A stretch of DNA of 64,000 nucleotides from an uncultured Christensenella sp. (GCA_949290515.1 CASERZ010000007.1:1-64000), one strand, 5' to 3'. Shown: positions 9,336-17,158, counted from the stretch's first letter. The notes: generated by a model from the sequence alone, not told the origin. Translations and numbers: made by a program.

Positions 9336-10451
9336 GTGAAAAGAAAACTCAGTGCTGAAGGCATAGGCGTAATCGTATGCGCTTTCGTACTTGCGTCGAT
9401 AGGGCTTGTGATGCAGTACAGCGCAAGCTGTTATGTTGCGAGTACGCAATTCGGAGACGCTTTTTACTACGTAAAAAAACAGGCAATCGCTCTTGTTGCG
9501 GCTACGGCGGCTGTGATAGGCGCGCGTTTTCTCGACACCTCGGTTTTGTACAAGCTGAGGCACGTAATACTCGTGACCTCGTGCATATTGCTCGCTTTAG
9601 TATTTGTGCCGGGGTTGGGGGTGGAAAATTACGGCGCGACAAGATGGATAAATCTCGGGTTTACGACTTTTCAGCCGTCCGATATAGCCAAATTCGGCTT
9701 GGTCATATACATAGCCGCCTGTCTTGACAAGAAGAGCGCGTTGACTTTCAAAAATATGCTTCCCATACTTTTTGCTACGCTCATAGTATGCGTGCTGATA
9801 ATGCTTGAACCGAATATGTCCGTAACTATGTGCGTGGGGCTTACGGTGATAATAATGCTTTTTGCGGGCGGTTGCAGTATCAGACATTTTGCGGTTATGG
9901 CGGTACCTGTTGCAATAGGAGTGGTCGCTTTGATTTTTATGGAGCCTTACAGGCTAAAGCGTCTTATGGCTTTCGTCGACCCGTGGGCTTCACCTCTAGG
10001 TGAAGGGTATCAGCTTATACAGTCCTATTATGCGCTCGGAAGCGGCGGATTGTTCGGACTAGGACTATTCAATTCGAGGCAAAAATATCTCTTTCTTACT
10101 TTTTCGGAAAGCGATTTTATTCTCTCTGTCATAGGCGAAGAATTGGGGTGGGTCGGTGTAGTATCGGTACTTGCGATATTTGTAGTTATGGTCGTATTCG
10201 GAGCGCGTATAGCAATGCGCGCAAATGATAGATTCGATTCGTATCTCGCTTTGGGTATCACCGCGGTGATAGCGGTACAGACTCTTCTCAATGCGGCGGT
10301 GGTGTCGGGAAGCATACCGCCTACGGGCATTCCTCTTCCTTTTGTCAGCAACGGCGGTACTTCTCTCGTGTGTTTTATGGCAGGAGCGGGCGTACTTCTC
10401 AACGTAGACGCAAAATCACAAAGAAGTTTTTGCAATCATAAAATGTATTGA
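9336..10451 (+). CDS. ftsW: SEDS peptidoglycan polymerase FtsW/SpoVE
   Basis: 371 residues, GTG start. A polytopic SEDS-family protein with about ten membrane segments. Recognisable parts are GLGVENYGATRWINLG, the FQPSDIAKFG segment, the large extracytoplasmic loop around FVDPWASPLGEGYQ, and GIPLPFVSNGGTS near the C terminus. It polymerises lipid II at the septum with the class B PBP encoded upstream. In B. subtilis the gene at this position is spoVE; sequence alone does not separate the vegetative and sporulation paralogues. murG, usually next, is absent. Confidence 0.93.
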   Translation: MKRKLSAEGIGVIVCAFVLASIGLVMQYSASCYVASTQFGDAFYYVKKQAIALVAATAAVIGARFLDTSVLYKLRHVILVTSCILLALVFVPGLGVENYGATRWINLGFTTFQPSDIAKFGLVIYIAACLDKKSALTFKNMLPILFATLIVCVLIMLEPNMSVTMCVGLTVIIMLFAGGCSIRHFAVMAVPVAIGVVALIFMEPYRLKRLMAFVDPWASPLGEGYQLIQSYYALGSGGLFGLGLFNSRQKYLFLTFSESDFILSVIGEELGWVGVVSVLAIFVVMVVFGARIAMRANDRFDSYLALGITAVIAVQTLLNAAVVSGSIPPTGIPLPFVSNGGTSLVCFMAGAGVLLNVDAKSQRSFCNHKMY

Positions 10452-10502
10452 CGACGCTTTGTTGAAAAAGCGCACCCGGGTATATTACGACAGGAGAGAA
10501 AT

Positions 10503-11756
10503 ATGAAAGAATACATAATTGAAGGAGGCTTGCCGCTTGACGGTCAGGTGGATGTTTGCGCCGCGAAAAATAGCGTACTTCCGCTTATGGCGGCGAGTAT
10601 TTTGACAGACGAAATCATTGTATTGCACGATTGCCCAGATATAAGCGACGTGGATAATATGATAAAGATACTGGAGGGACTGGGAAGTAAAATCATAAAG
10701 AACGGACGGGATATCGTCATAGACAATTCGGGGGTCAACAATGCACAGATACCCGTAAGTCTTGCAAAAGAATTGCGTTCGTCTATTTTTTTGCTAGGCT
10801 CGCTTCTGTCCCGACTTAAACAGGCAAAGGTGGCTTACCCAGGAGGTTGCGACATAGGGCTGAGACCTATAGACATACATATCGCGGGACTCAGGGAACT
10901 GGGTATTGACATACAGGAACAGGGGGGATACATAGTCTGTAATTCGCAGAATGCGAGGTGTGCCGACGTGGTGCTCGATTTGCCGAGCGTAGGGGCAACC
11001 GAAAATCTTATGATGTCGGCTGTTTTCGTAAAAGGCCGTACCGTAATCCGTAATTGCGCCAAAGAACCTGAGATTTACGACCTGCAAAGATTTCTCAATG
11101 CTATGGGAGCCAAAGTTAAAGGGGCGGGCTCAAGCGTAATCGTGGTAGAGGGAACCGACAGACTTCACGGTACCGAATATACGCCTATTCCCGACAGAAT
11201 AGTGGCTGGAACCTATCTCATTTCGGCGGCTATGTGCGGTGGGAACGTCGAACTTGTCAACGTAAATCCTGAGCATATATCCTCGCTCATTTCTAAATTA
11301 TCCAAAACCACTTGCAAAATTTATATAAAAAATGATAGAATATTAATCAAGAGCAGAGGACGGCAAAAAAGTCTGGACTGTATAGAGACAATGTACTATC
11401 CCGGATTTCCTACCGACCTTCAATCGCAGATAATGGCTATGCAGTCGGTATCCAAAGGTACCAGTGTCATTGTGGAGAATATTTTCGAGACGCGTTTTAA
11501 GACTGCGGGCGAACTCAAGAAGCTCGGTGCCGATATCACGATTAAAGGAAGAGTGGCAATAGTCAGGGGAGTTCGCGAACTCGTAGGAGGCGAAGTGCTT
11601 GCTACGGATTTGAGAGGCGGTGCTTCTTTGGTTCTCGCGGGACTTGTCGCAAAAGGACAGACAATCGTAAAAGACATCCATCACATTGACAGAGGTTACG
11701 AGGATATGGCAAAAGTGCTATCGTCACTCGGAGCAAACATAAGAAGGATTGAATAA
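10503..11756 (+). CDS. murA: UDP-N-acetylglucosamine 1-carboxyvinyltransferase MurA
   Basis: 417 residues, normal length for this two-domain EPSP-synthase fold enzyme. Lys22 in AAKNSVLP and the catalytic Cys116 in PGGCDIGLRP are present; a cysteine here predicts fosfomycin sensitivity. It catalyses the first committed step of peptidoglycan synthesis in the cytoplasm. The Shine-Dalgarno is AGGAGA. divIB starts at the base after the stop codon. Confidence 0.95.
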   Translation: MKEYIIEGGLPLDGQVDVCAAKNSVLPLMAASILTDEIIVLHDCPDISDVDNMIKILEGLGSKIIKNGRDIVIDNSGVNNAQIPVSLAKELRSSIFLLGSLLSRLKQAKVAYPGGCDIGLRPIDIHIAGLRELGIDIQEQGGYIVCNSQNARCADVVLDLPSVGATENLMMSAVFVKGRTVIRNCAKEPEIYDLQRFLNAMGAKVKGAGSSVIVVEGTDRLHGTEYTPIPDRIVAGTYLISAAMCGGNVELVNVNPEHISSLISKLSKTTCKIYIKNDRILIKSRGRQKSLDCIETMYYPGFPTDLQSQIMAMQSVSKGTSVIVENIFETRFKTAGELKKLGADITIKGRVAIVRGVRELVGGEVLATDLRGGASLVLAGLVAKGQTIVKDIHHIDRGYEDMAKVLSSLGANIRRIE

Positions 11757-12485
11757 ATGCACAAAAGGCTTTTGATTATTTTCGGAATAATTGCCAGCGT
11801 AGTTTTGTTGGCGGTATTGCTGTATATCGTTTTTGCCGTAGGCAGCGTAAGCGTCAATACTACCAACAACATTTCGCTCACTCCTCAGCAGGAGTCGGAT
11901 ATAATCGAGCTTAGCGGCATAAAAGGCGGCAACAACATCTTTGCGATAGACGAAGACATTGCCATTCAAAACATAGAAATCAGTTATCCCAAACTGAAAG
12001 TGCTTTCAATCGAACGTAAATTCCCCAACAACGTTTACATATACGTAACCGACCGCACGGGTGTATTCTCGTTAAAACTTGCGGACGGTAGATTTGCCGT
12101 ACTTGACAGAGAATTCAAGGTTATCGACATTCTTTTTGAAAACGACGAGACGCTTTGCGTGCTTGACGGCGTGGCTACCGACAACGTACGTACAGGGTAC
12201 GTACTCGACAATTCTGCCGTGCTTCTCACGATGATGAAGGGGGCAGAGAAGTGTTCGTTTATCAATGCGAGATACTATTCGTTTATCAGAAAGACGCAGG
12301 TATTCGAAAATGAGATATGGCTCACGACTAATACCGGGGTGATACTTTGTCTTCCTGTTTCTTCAAACATAGACCAGAGTATGATAAACGCTTACGGGTA
12401 CTATATTAAGTATACCAGCGAAAGCGGAAAATCTCAGGGCAAAATTGTGCTTACCGACGACGGTTGGGACTGGCAAAATTCCTGA
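11757..12485 (+). CDS. divIB: Cell division protein DivIB/FtsQ
   Basis: 242 residues. An N-terminal membrane anchor (about 4-25) is followed by an extracytoplasmic POTRA-like region beginning VGSVSVNTTNNISL and a beta domain containing LADGRFAVLDREFKVID. It is a septal scaffold that binds FtsL and DivIC at the outer membrane face. The ATG directly abuts the murA stop, so it is probably coupled. Sequence divergence is normal for this family; position and architecture support the call. Confidence 0.85.
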   Translation: MHKRLLIIFGIIASVVLLAVLLYIVFAVGSVSVNTTNNISLTPQQESDIIELSGIKGGNNIFAIDEDIAIQNIEISYPKLKVLSIERKFPNNVYIYVTDRTGVFSLKLADGRFAVLDREFKVIDILFENDETLCVLDGVATDNVRTGYVLDNSAVLLTMMKGAEKCSFINARYYSFIRKTQVFENEIWLTTNTGVILCLPVSSNIDQSMINAYGYYIKYTSESGKSQGKIVLTDDGWDWQNS

Positions 12486-12503
12486 AAAGTCCGCTTTTCG
12501 GTT

Positions 12504-12530
12504 AAAAAGCATAGGTTTTGTATGCTTTTT
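12504..12530 (+). terminator. Intrinsic terminator after divIB
   Basis: AAAAAGCATA (12504-12513), a 7-nt loop, then TATGCTTTTT (12521-12530): a perfect 10-bp stem ending in a U tract. It ends the spoVD-murE-mraY-murD-ftsW-murA-divIB unit before the separate ftsA promoter. Confidence 0.9.
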
Positions 12531-12583
12531 GAAAAAAGTTAGACATATTTTTACGTATTTTTCTCAAATTTCTTTTATAATTC

Positions 12584-12612
12584 TTGACAGGCTATTATTA
12601 TAATATTATAAT
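12584..12612 (+). promoter_or_regulatory. SigA promoter of ftsA-ftsZ (predicted leaderless)
   Basis: TTGACA at 12584-12589, a 17-bp spacer and TATAAT at 12607-12612. The hexamer ends 6 nt before the ftsA ATG at 12619, which puts the predicted +1 on the A of the start codon. No Shine-Dalgarno is present. Confidence 0.88.
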
Positions 12613-12618
12613 AAAATT

Positions 12619-13812
12619 ATGAGAGAAGAAATTGCTGTTTTGGACATAGGCTCTGGCAAAATCGTTTTCGTTGTAGGACAAAAGTCTTCCGATGATATGT
12701 TCAACGTCAAAAATTTTGCATCGGTGCAGTATCCCGGTTATTACAAAGGCGAGTGGGTAGACAAGGATTCTCTTGCTTCCTATATTGCCGAAGCCGTAAC
12801 CAAAAGCAACTATAATCTCAAATGCAAGACCCTCTACGTGTCCGTACCTTCAGAGTTTACTCTCGTCAAGACAAACGGACTTCTTACTAATCTCAAGAAG
12901 AGAAAGACTATCGGCGAGGGTATGATAAAAGATATACACAACAAGGCAGACAGTCTAAAAGTCGCAGATTACAGCGTTTTGTGCTCGTCGGCAATCGAAT
13001 ACGTGCTTGACGGCGAAAATCATACTATATCTCCGATAGGAGAAAGTGCGGTAAGCATATACGCCAATATGTCTTATATCTTTTGCAAAAACGACTTTAT
13101 CCGTACTGTTTGCGATATAGCGGCTAGGATAGGTTTCAAGCACGTCAAGTTTATCGACGGAGTATGGGCAGAGGGTACTCAGCTCATCGAAGCGGAATCC
13201 AGAATAAACGGAGCAGTGCTTATCGACGTAGGGTATGCTTCCACAACCTTCGCTTTCGTCAAAGGCGACGGAATAAAATACAAAAACAGCGCATCATTCG
13301 GATACGGTTTTATGGTGGATGCACTGGCTAAAGCCCTCAACGTTAATTACTATGTGGCTGAAAAGATGCTCTCTCAAATCACTCTCAATATCGACAGCGA
13401 CGAGACGAGCACTTACCAGTATATGAACGGCAACGTGCAGTACGAATGCAGAGCAAGAGATATCAACAACCTTTTGCATTGCCTTATTGCCGACAACCTT
13501 GTTGACTTCGTCAATTCCAACGTCTACGCAATCAAAGAAATGGACGATTTGACGAATTCGCGTTCGGGCTATTCGGGTAATCCCGTAAGCTCCATAAACT
13601 ACCTTACTGAATTCTGTCTCACCGGCGGCGGATTGAGCGAAATCAGAGGAGCGGTAAAATATTTTGAGCGACTTTTGGCAAAAGAAGTCGTTATGCTCAA
13701 AGGCAATACGGCAGGTTGGGACAAGCCCTACTTTGCGTCGGCGTTCGCAACGCTTGAAGTCGCGGACAAACTCAATACGAAAAACAGTTTATTACAAAAA
13801 ATATTTGGTTAA
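12619..13812 (+). CDS. ftsA: Divergent FtsA-like actin-family division protein
   Basis: 397 residues. It begins with the actin-fold phosphate-1 motif AVLDIGSGKIVFVVG (6-20). A phosphate-2-like segment GAVLIDVGYASTTFAFV lies near 193-210, and a glycine-rich LTGGGLSEIRG near 334-344. It ends in a short amphipathic NSLLQKIFG, a plausible but minimal membrane-targeting helix. FtsA tethers FtsZ polymers to the membrane. Position directly before ftsZ supports the call, though it is clearly diverged from textbook FtsA. Its only plausible start codon sits 6 nt after a perfect -10 box, so the mRNA is probably leaderless. Confidence 0.82.
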   Translation: MREEIAVLDIGSGKIVFVVGQKSSDDMFNVKNFASVQYPGYYKGEWVDKDSLASYIAEAVTKSNYNLKCKTLYVSVPSEFTLVKTNGLLTNLKKRKTIGEGMIKDIHNKADSLKVADYSVLCSSAIEYVLDGENHTISPIGESAVSIYANMSYIFCKNDFIRTVCDIAARIGFKHVKFIDGVWAEGTQLIEAESRINGAVLIDVGYASTTFAFVKGDGIKYKNSASFGYGFMVDALAKALNVNYYVAEKMLSQITLNIDSDETSTYQYMNGNVQYECRARDINNLLHCLIADNLVDFVNSNVYAIKEMDDLTNSRSGYSGNPVSSINYLTEFCLTGGGLSEIRGAVKYFERLLAKEVVMLKGNTAGWDKPYFASAFATLEVADKLNTKNSLLQKIFG

Positions 13813-13827
13813 GCGGAGGTGCAGACA

Positions 13828-15081
13828 ATGCCAGAGGATTACAAGTTGCAGACGGCAACGAAAATTAAAGTAGTAGGTGTAGGCGGCTGTGGCGCAAACG
13901 CAGTCAACAGTATGATTGACTTCGGCGTTAGCGACGTTGATTTTTACGTAGTAAATACCGACCTTCAACATCTCAATATGTCAAAAGTCGACGAAGACAA
14001 GAGAATACAGATAGGCATCGAGCTCACTAGGGGACAGGGCGCGGGTGCAAAACCCGAAATCGGTGAAAAAGCTGCAGAAGAGTCCAGAAAAACTCTTATG
14101 GATATGCTCGAGAACACCGACCTTCTCTTTATTGCGGCAGGTATGGGCGGCGGTACCGGAACGGGTGCTTCTCCCATAATTGCAAAACTCGCAAGAGAAC
14201 TTAATCCCGAGATGCTCATTATTGCTATCGTTACCAAGCCTTTCAGATTCGAAGCAGGCAAGATGGCAGTTGCCGAAGCGGGTATCGAAAAACTCAAGCA
14301 GTATGTCGATTCGCTTATCGTAATTCCCAATCAGAAACTTCTCGAATACGACAAGAATATTCTTATGACCGAGGCTTACTCCAAAGCCAACGAAATTCTT
14401 AAAAACTCCATCAAGAGCATAAGCGACCTTATCAATTATCCCAGCCTTGTCAATCTTGACTTTGCAGATATCAAGACGATAATGAAGGGCAAAGGATACT
14501 CCCATATGGGTATAGGCGAGTGCGAAGGAGACAGCTCTTCGGACAGAATGCTCAAAGCAGTCAAAATGGCAGCAAATGCAGATATACTCAATACGAGCAT
14601 TGCAGGAGCTACCGGTATCATCTTCAGTATTCAGACGGGTTACGATTTGACCAACGGCGAACTCGAAGACGCAAACAACTATATATCCAGCCTTATCTCT
14701 AAGGACGTAACTTATATTTTCGGTCACAGCTTCGACAAGAATATGACCAATAAAGTAGTTGTTACGTTGATTGCTACGGGATGCAAGGCGGATAACATAC
14801 CTCAGCAAAATATGCAGCAAAATCCTCAGATGCAGGGACAGGTGAGACCTAATTTTGCTAATATGGCTCAACAGCAAGTAAGACCCCGCATTTATGAAAA
14901 TCAACAGGCAATGCAGGGCGGTCAAAACGTGCCTCCTATCGGACAAAGACCCGCTATGCCTTCTCAGCCTGTACAGCAACAGCCTGTTCAACCCAGAATA
15001 GACTCGATGCCCAAACAGCAGGATAACAATCCCGAGCCCCCTTCGTTTATGAAGAGACTCTTCGGCAAGAGAAACGGCTGA
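13828..15081 (+). CDS. ftsZ: Cell division GTPase FtsZ
   Basis: 417 residues from the ATG at 13828. GGAGGTG at 13815-13821 marks this start over the in-frame GTG at 13819, which lies inside the Shine-Dalgarno. The tubulin signature GGGTGTG is at 107-113 and the nucleotide-binding GVGGCGANAVN at 17-27. After the GTPase core comes a Q/P/M-rich linker of about 90 residues and a C-terminal PPSFMKRLFGKRNG, the likely conserved tail that binds FtsA and other tethers. It forms the cytokinetic ring. The last gene before the sporulation block. Confidence 0.97.
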   Translation: MPEDYKLQTATKIKVVGVGGCGANAVNSMIDFGVSDVDFYVVNTDLQHLNMSKVDEDKRIQIGIELTRGQGAGAKPEIGEKAAEESRKTLMDMLENTDLLFIAAGMGGGTGTGASPIIAKLARELNPEMLIIAIVTKPFRFEAGKMAVAEAGIEKLKQYVDSLIVIPNQKLLEYDKNILMTEAYSKANEILKNSIKSISDLINYPSLVNLDFADIKTIMKGKGYSHMGIGECEGDSSSDRMLKAVKMAANADILNTSIAGATGIIFSIQTGYDLTNGELEDANNYISSLISKDVTYIFGHSFDKNMTNKVVVTLIATGCKADNIPQQNMQQNPQMQGQVRPNFANMAQQQVRPRIYENQQAMQGGQNVPPIGQRPAMPSQPVQQQPVQPRIDSMPKQQDNNPEPPSFMKRLFGKRNG

Positions 15082-15098
15082 TAATTTTAGCTTTGCAA

Positions 15099-15142
15099 CG
15101 TTTGTTTTATGCGGTACAATGTCGCATTGAGAATAACAAACG
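15099..15142 (+). repeat. Nested inverted repeat in the ftsZ 3' region
   Basis: An outer 8-bp perfect inverted repeat, CGTTTGTT (15099-15106) and AACAAACG (15135-15142), encloses CAATG-TCG-CATTG (15117-15129). It lies between the ftsZ stop and its terminator and has no U tract. It could be an RNA stability element or a protein-binding site upstream of spoIIGA. Confidence 0.5.
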
Positions 15143-15172
15143 AATCAGATTCTTTTCTTAAAACAATAACGG

Positions 15173-15208
15173 AAAAAGTTTCAATCGACAAGATTGGAAC
15201 TTTTTTTT
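15173..15208 (+). terminator. Intrinsic terminator of ftsA-ftsZ
   Basis: AAAAAGTTTCAATC (15173-15186), loop GACAA, then GATTGGAACTTTTT (15192-15205) followed by more T. The stem has 14 pairs with one wobble. Its 3' arm overlaps the -35 region of the spoIIGA promoter. Confidence 0.92.
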
Positions 15209-15227
15209 ATTTGAATAAAATTATAAT
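15184..15227 (+). promoter_or_regulatory. spoIIGA-sigE promoter with a possible Spo0A box
   Basis: TATAAT at 15222-15227 ends 6 nt before the spoIIGA ATG, so the transcript is predicted to be leaderless. There is no -35 at 17 bp, but TTGGAA lies at 15194-15199, 22 bp upstream. That recalls the abnormally spaced, Spo0A-activated spoIIG promoter of B. subtilis. ATCGACAAG at 15184-15192 matches 7 of 9 bases of the reverse-complement Spo0A box. The same bases form the loop of the ftsZ terminator, so coincidence is possible. Confidence 0.5.
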
Positions 15228-15233
15228 ACAGCT

Positions 15234-16007
15234 ATGCAAGTGTATATCGAATACGTAGTACTTAATAATCTTGTAATCAACGCGCTGGTATTAGTGCTTG
15301 CGCTGAGATTTTGCAGATGGAAAATCGACAAGATTGCAGTGTTTTTTGCATCTGCAATAGGTACCGTATACGCAGTATTTTTACCTCTTGCGGACTATCT
15401 AGGCATATTTGCTTTCAAAATAGTATTGTCCGCCGTTATGGTTGCCATAGTTACGGGCAAATGTACTCTGAAAAAATACGCTTCCGTATATGCCGTTTTC
15501 CTTGCGCTTACTTTTGCGTTAGGCGGCATTACTACGGGAATGCAAAACGTATTCGGATTCGATACGGATACCAATGCTTCGCTAGTACCTTTTTTCGTAG
15601 GAATAGGCGGACTTGTACTTGTGTGTGCCGAAAAACTGCTTTACAAGTACATAGTACTTGCGAGAAGAAAGCACCTTTACGTTAGTGAAATAGAAATTGC
15701 CGCCAACGGCAAAACAGTAAAATGCAAAGCCTATTTTGACAGCGGAAACAAACTCTATTACCGAAACAAACCTACCGTAATAGTCGATAAAAGCGTTGCA
15801 CTGGAGTTTTACGGCAAGGACGGATACGAAAATATACAAAACGATACGTACGTGGGTACGGTAGCGGGACAAAAAAAAGTAAAAGTCTTTCCGCTCGAAT
15901 ATCTCAGCGTAGAGGGTACTCAAGACAAAATTTACGGTGTTATGGCGGCGGTATCCAACCATATAGGCGGGGAGTGTAAAGTCGTATTGCACTGTGATTT
16001 GCAGTAG
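15234..16007 (+). CDS. spoIIGA: Sigma-E processing peptidase SpoIIGA
   Basis: 257 residues. The N-terminal half has about five membrane segments (to about residue 145). The C-terminal half is the aspartic protease domain, with the catalytic motif DSGN at 169-172 inside KAYFDSGNKLYY. It cleaves the pro-sequence of sigma-E in the mother cell after a signal from the forespore. It lies directly upstream of sigE, 12 bases apart, as in other spore formers. The start has no Shine-Dalgarno. Confidence 0.93.
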   Translation: MQVYIEYVVLNNLVINALVLVLALRFCRWKIDKIAVFFASAIGTVYAVFLPLADYLGIFAFKIVLSAVMVAIVTGKCTLKKYASVYAVFLALTFALGGITTGMQNVFGFDTDTNASLVPFFVGIGGLVLVCAEKLLYKYIVLARRKHLYVSEIEIAANGKTVKCKAYFDSGNKLYYRNKPTVIVDKSVALEFYGKDGYENIQNDTYVGTVAGQKKVKVFPLEYLSVEGTQDKIYGVMAAVSNHIGGECKVVLHCDLQ

Positions 16008-16019
16008 TCGGGAGGCACT

Positions 16020-16721
16020 ATGTGGGAAAAACTCAAAAGACTTTTGTCCAAAATCTTCAATATCGAGGATAAAACGGTAGACTTTATCGGAGGGGGCGAG
16101 GCTTTGCCTGAGCCGCTTAACCCCGAAGAAGAAAAAGCTCTTGTTGCAAAGTACGTGCAGGGCGATACCAACGCGCGCACAAAACTAATCGAGCACAATT
16201 TGCGCCTCGTGGTCTATATCGCAAAAAAATTCGAGAATACAAACGTCGATATAGAGGACCTTATTTCCGTAGGTACGATAGGACTAATTAAAGCCGTAAA
16301 TTCTTTTGACGAGGCTAAGCAGATTAAACTTGCAACCTATGCCAGCCGCTGTATCGAAAACGAGATTCTTATGCACCTCAGAAAAGTAGTCAAAACGAGA
16401 AACGAGCTTTCTCTCGACGAGCCTCTTAACGTGGACGGAGAGGGTAATGTGCTCTTGTTGTCCGACGTATTAGGTACCGAAAGCGACGTGATATACAAGG
16501 ACCTCGAGAGTGACGTCGAAAAAGATATTCTTATCGCTTCTTTCAACAAATTACCGCCTCGCGAAAGACAAATAGTCAAACTCCGTTTCGGTATACTGGG
16601 TTCTCCACAGAAAACTCAAAAAGAGATTGCCGATATGTTCGGAATATCTCAGTCTTACATATCGCGTCTTGAGAAAAAAGTCATTAACAAACTAAAAAAA
16701 GAAATGTCGAAGATGGTTTGA
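16020..16721 (+). CDS. sigE: RNA polymerase sporulation sigma factor SigE (pro-form)
   Basis: 233 residues, Shine-Dalgarno GGGAGG. The N terminus [13 protein letters not shown] is the membrane-associated pro-sequence, with a likely SpoIIGA cleavage zone before [10 protein letters not shown] (about 24-33). Region 2 ([44 protein letters not shown]) and region 4.2 ([22 protein letters not shown]) are intact. It directs mother-cell transcription after septation. Confidence 0.96.
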   Translation: MWEKLKRLLSKIFNIEDKTVDFIGGGEALPEPLNPEEEKALVAKYVQGDTNARTKLIEHNLRLVVYIAKKFENTNVDIEDLISVGTIGLIKAVNSFDEAKQIKLATYASRCIENEILMHLRKVVKTRNELSLDEPLNVDGEGNVLLLSDVLGTESDVIYKDLESDVEKDILIASFNKLPPRERQIVKLRFGILGSPQKTQKEIADMFGISQSYISRLEKKVINKLKKEMSKMV

Positions 16722-16725
16722 TTGT

Positions 16726-16862
16726 GGTACCGCCTCGAAGGGGTGCTCACTGTCTGTAAGCGTGTCTTTTCCGCGCTTTTCAGTTCGGCGTCATCGTAAT
16801 ACGGCAAGTATTACTTCTTCCTTCTGCTTACAGCCTAGCTCGCACCCCTTCTCGGCGGTACT
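16726..16862 (+). repeat. 137-bp multi-stem inverted-repeat element, complete copy
   Basis: The termini GGTACCGCC (16726-16734) and GGCGGTACT (16854-16862) pair. After a 2-nt internal mismatch, GAAGGGGTGC (16737-16746) pairs perfectly with GCACCCCTTC (16842-16851). Inside, CTGTAAGC (16754-16761) pairs with GCTTACAG (16826-16833), and GTAATAC (16796-16802) with GTATTAC (16808-16814) around a 5-nt loop. The whole can fold as a long branched rod. It begins 5 bases after the sigE stop. It could be a structured RNA, a 3' element of the sigE mRNA, or a MITE-like repeat. No U tract follows. Confidence 0.75.
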
Positions 16863-16884
16863 GAGGTTATACTATATGTCAATT

Positions 16885-17011
16885 CTATGTTTCCGCGTTT
16901 TCCGGTTCGGCGTCCTCGAAATACATCCGGTATTACTTCGTCCTTCTCAAAGAAAATCAACACAAAATTCATAGTCCACAGCCTAGCTCGCAACCCTTCT
17001 CGGCGGTACTA
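16885..17011 (+). repeat. Second, partial copy of the sigE-sigG repeat element
   Basis: Repeats the interior of the upstream element: TTCCGCG, GTTCGGCGTC, GTATTACTTC and CCTTCTC blocks in the same order. It then repeats the right end almost exactly (CACAGCCTAGCTCGCA, then CCCTTCTCGGCGGTACT). The left arm is missing. A shorter inner stem CTATG (16885-16889) / CATAG (16970-16974) replaces CTGTAAGC/GCTTACAG, and about 22 extra bases lie before it. This suggests duplication followed by divergence with some structure retained. Confidence 0.65.
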
Positions 17012-17158
17012 CATTGTCTTATTTAGTTAGTGTAATTTTTTTATCAATTACTTTATAATTGAATTTACATAATTTTCTGCGTATATATTACAAAATTCTG
17101 CAAATAATACCATTAATCTCTCCTTGTCATTATTGTACATAGTAAATCGGAGGTTATT

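Noticed and set aside
13981-14991. 336-codon antisense frame over ftsZ
   Set aside because: Mirror of the ftsZ codon pattern; no family match. The same applies to other long antisense frames such as 36203-37705, 42948-43970, 52902-54245 and 54641-56122.
16762-16974. 70-codon frame across the two repeat copies, with similar peptides in each
   Set aside because: The similarity follows from the DNA repeat. There is no Shine-Dalgarno, and the inverted-repeat architecture explains the sequence better than coding.
17060-17158. SigF/SigG-type promoter before sigG
   Set aside because: Several AT-rich partial matches, but none with both elements at the proper spacing.
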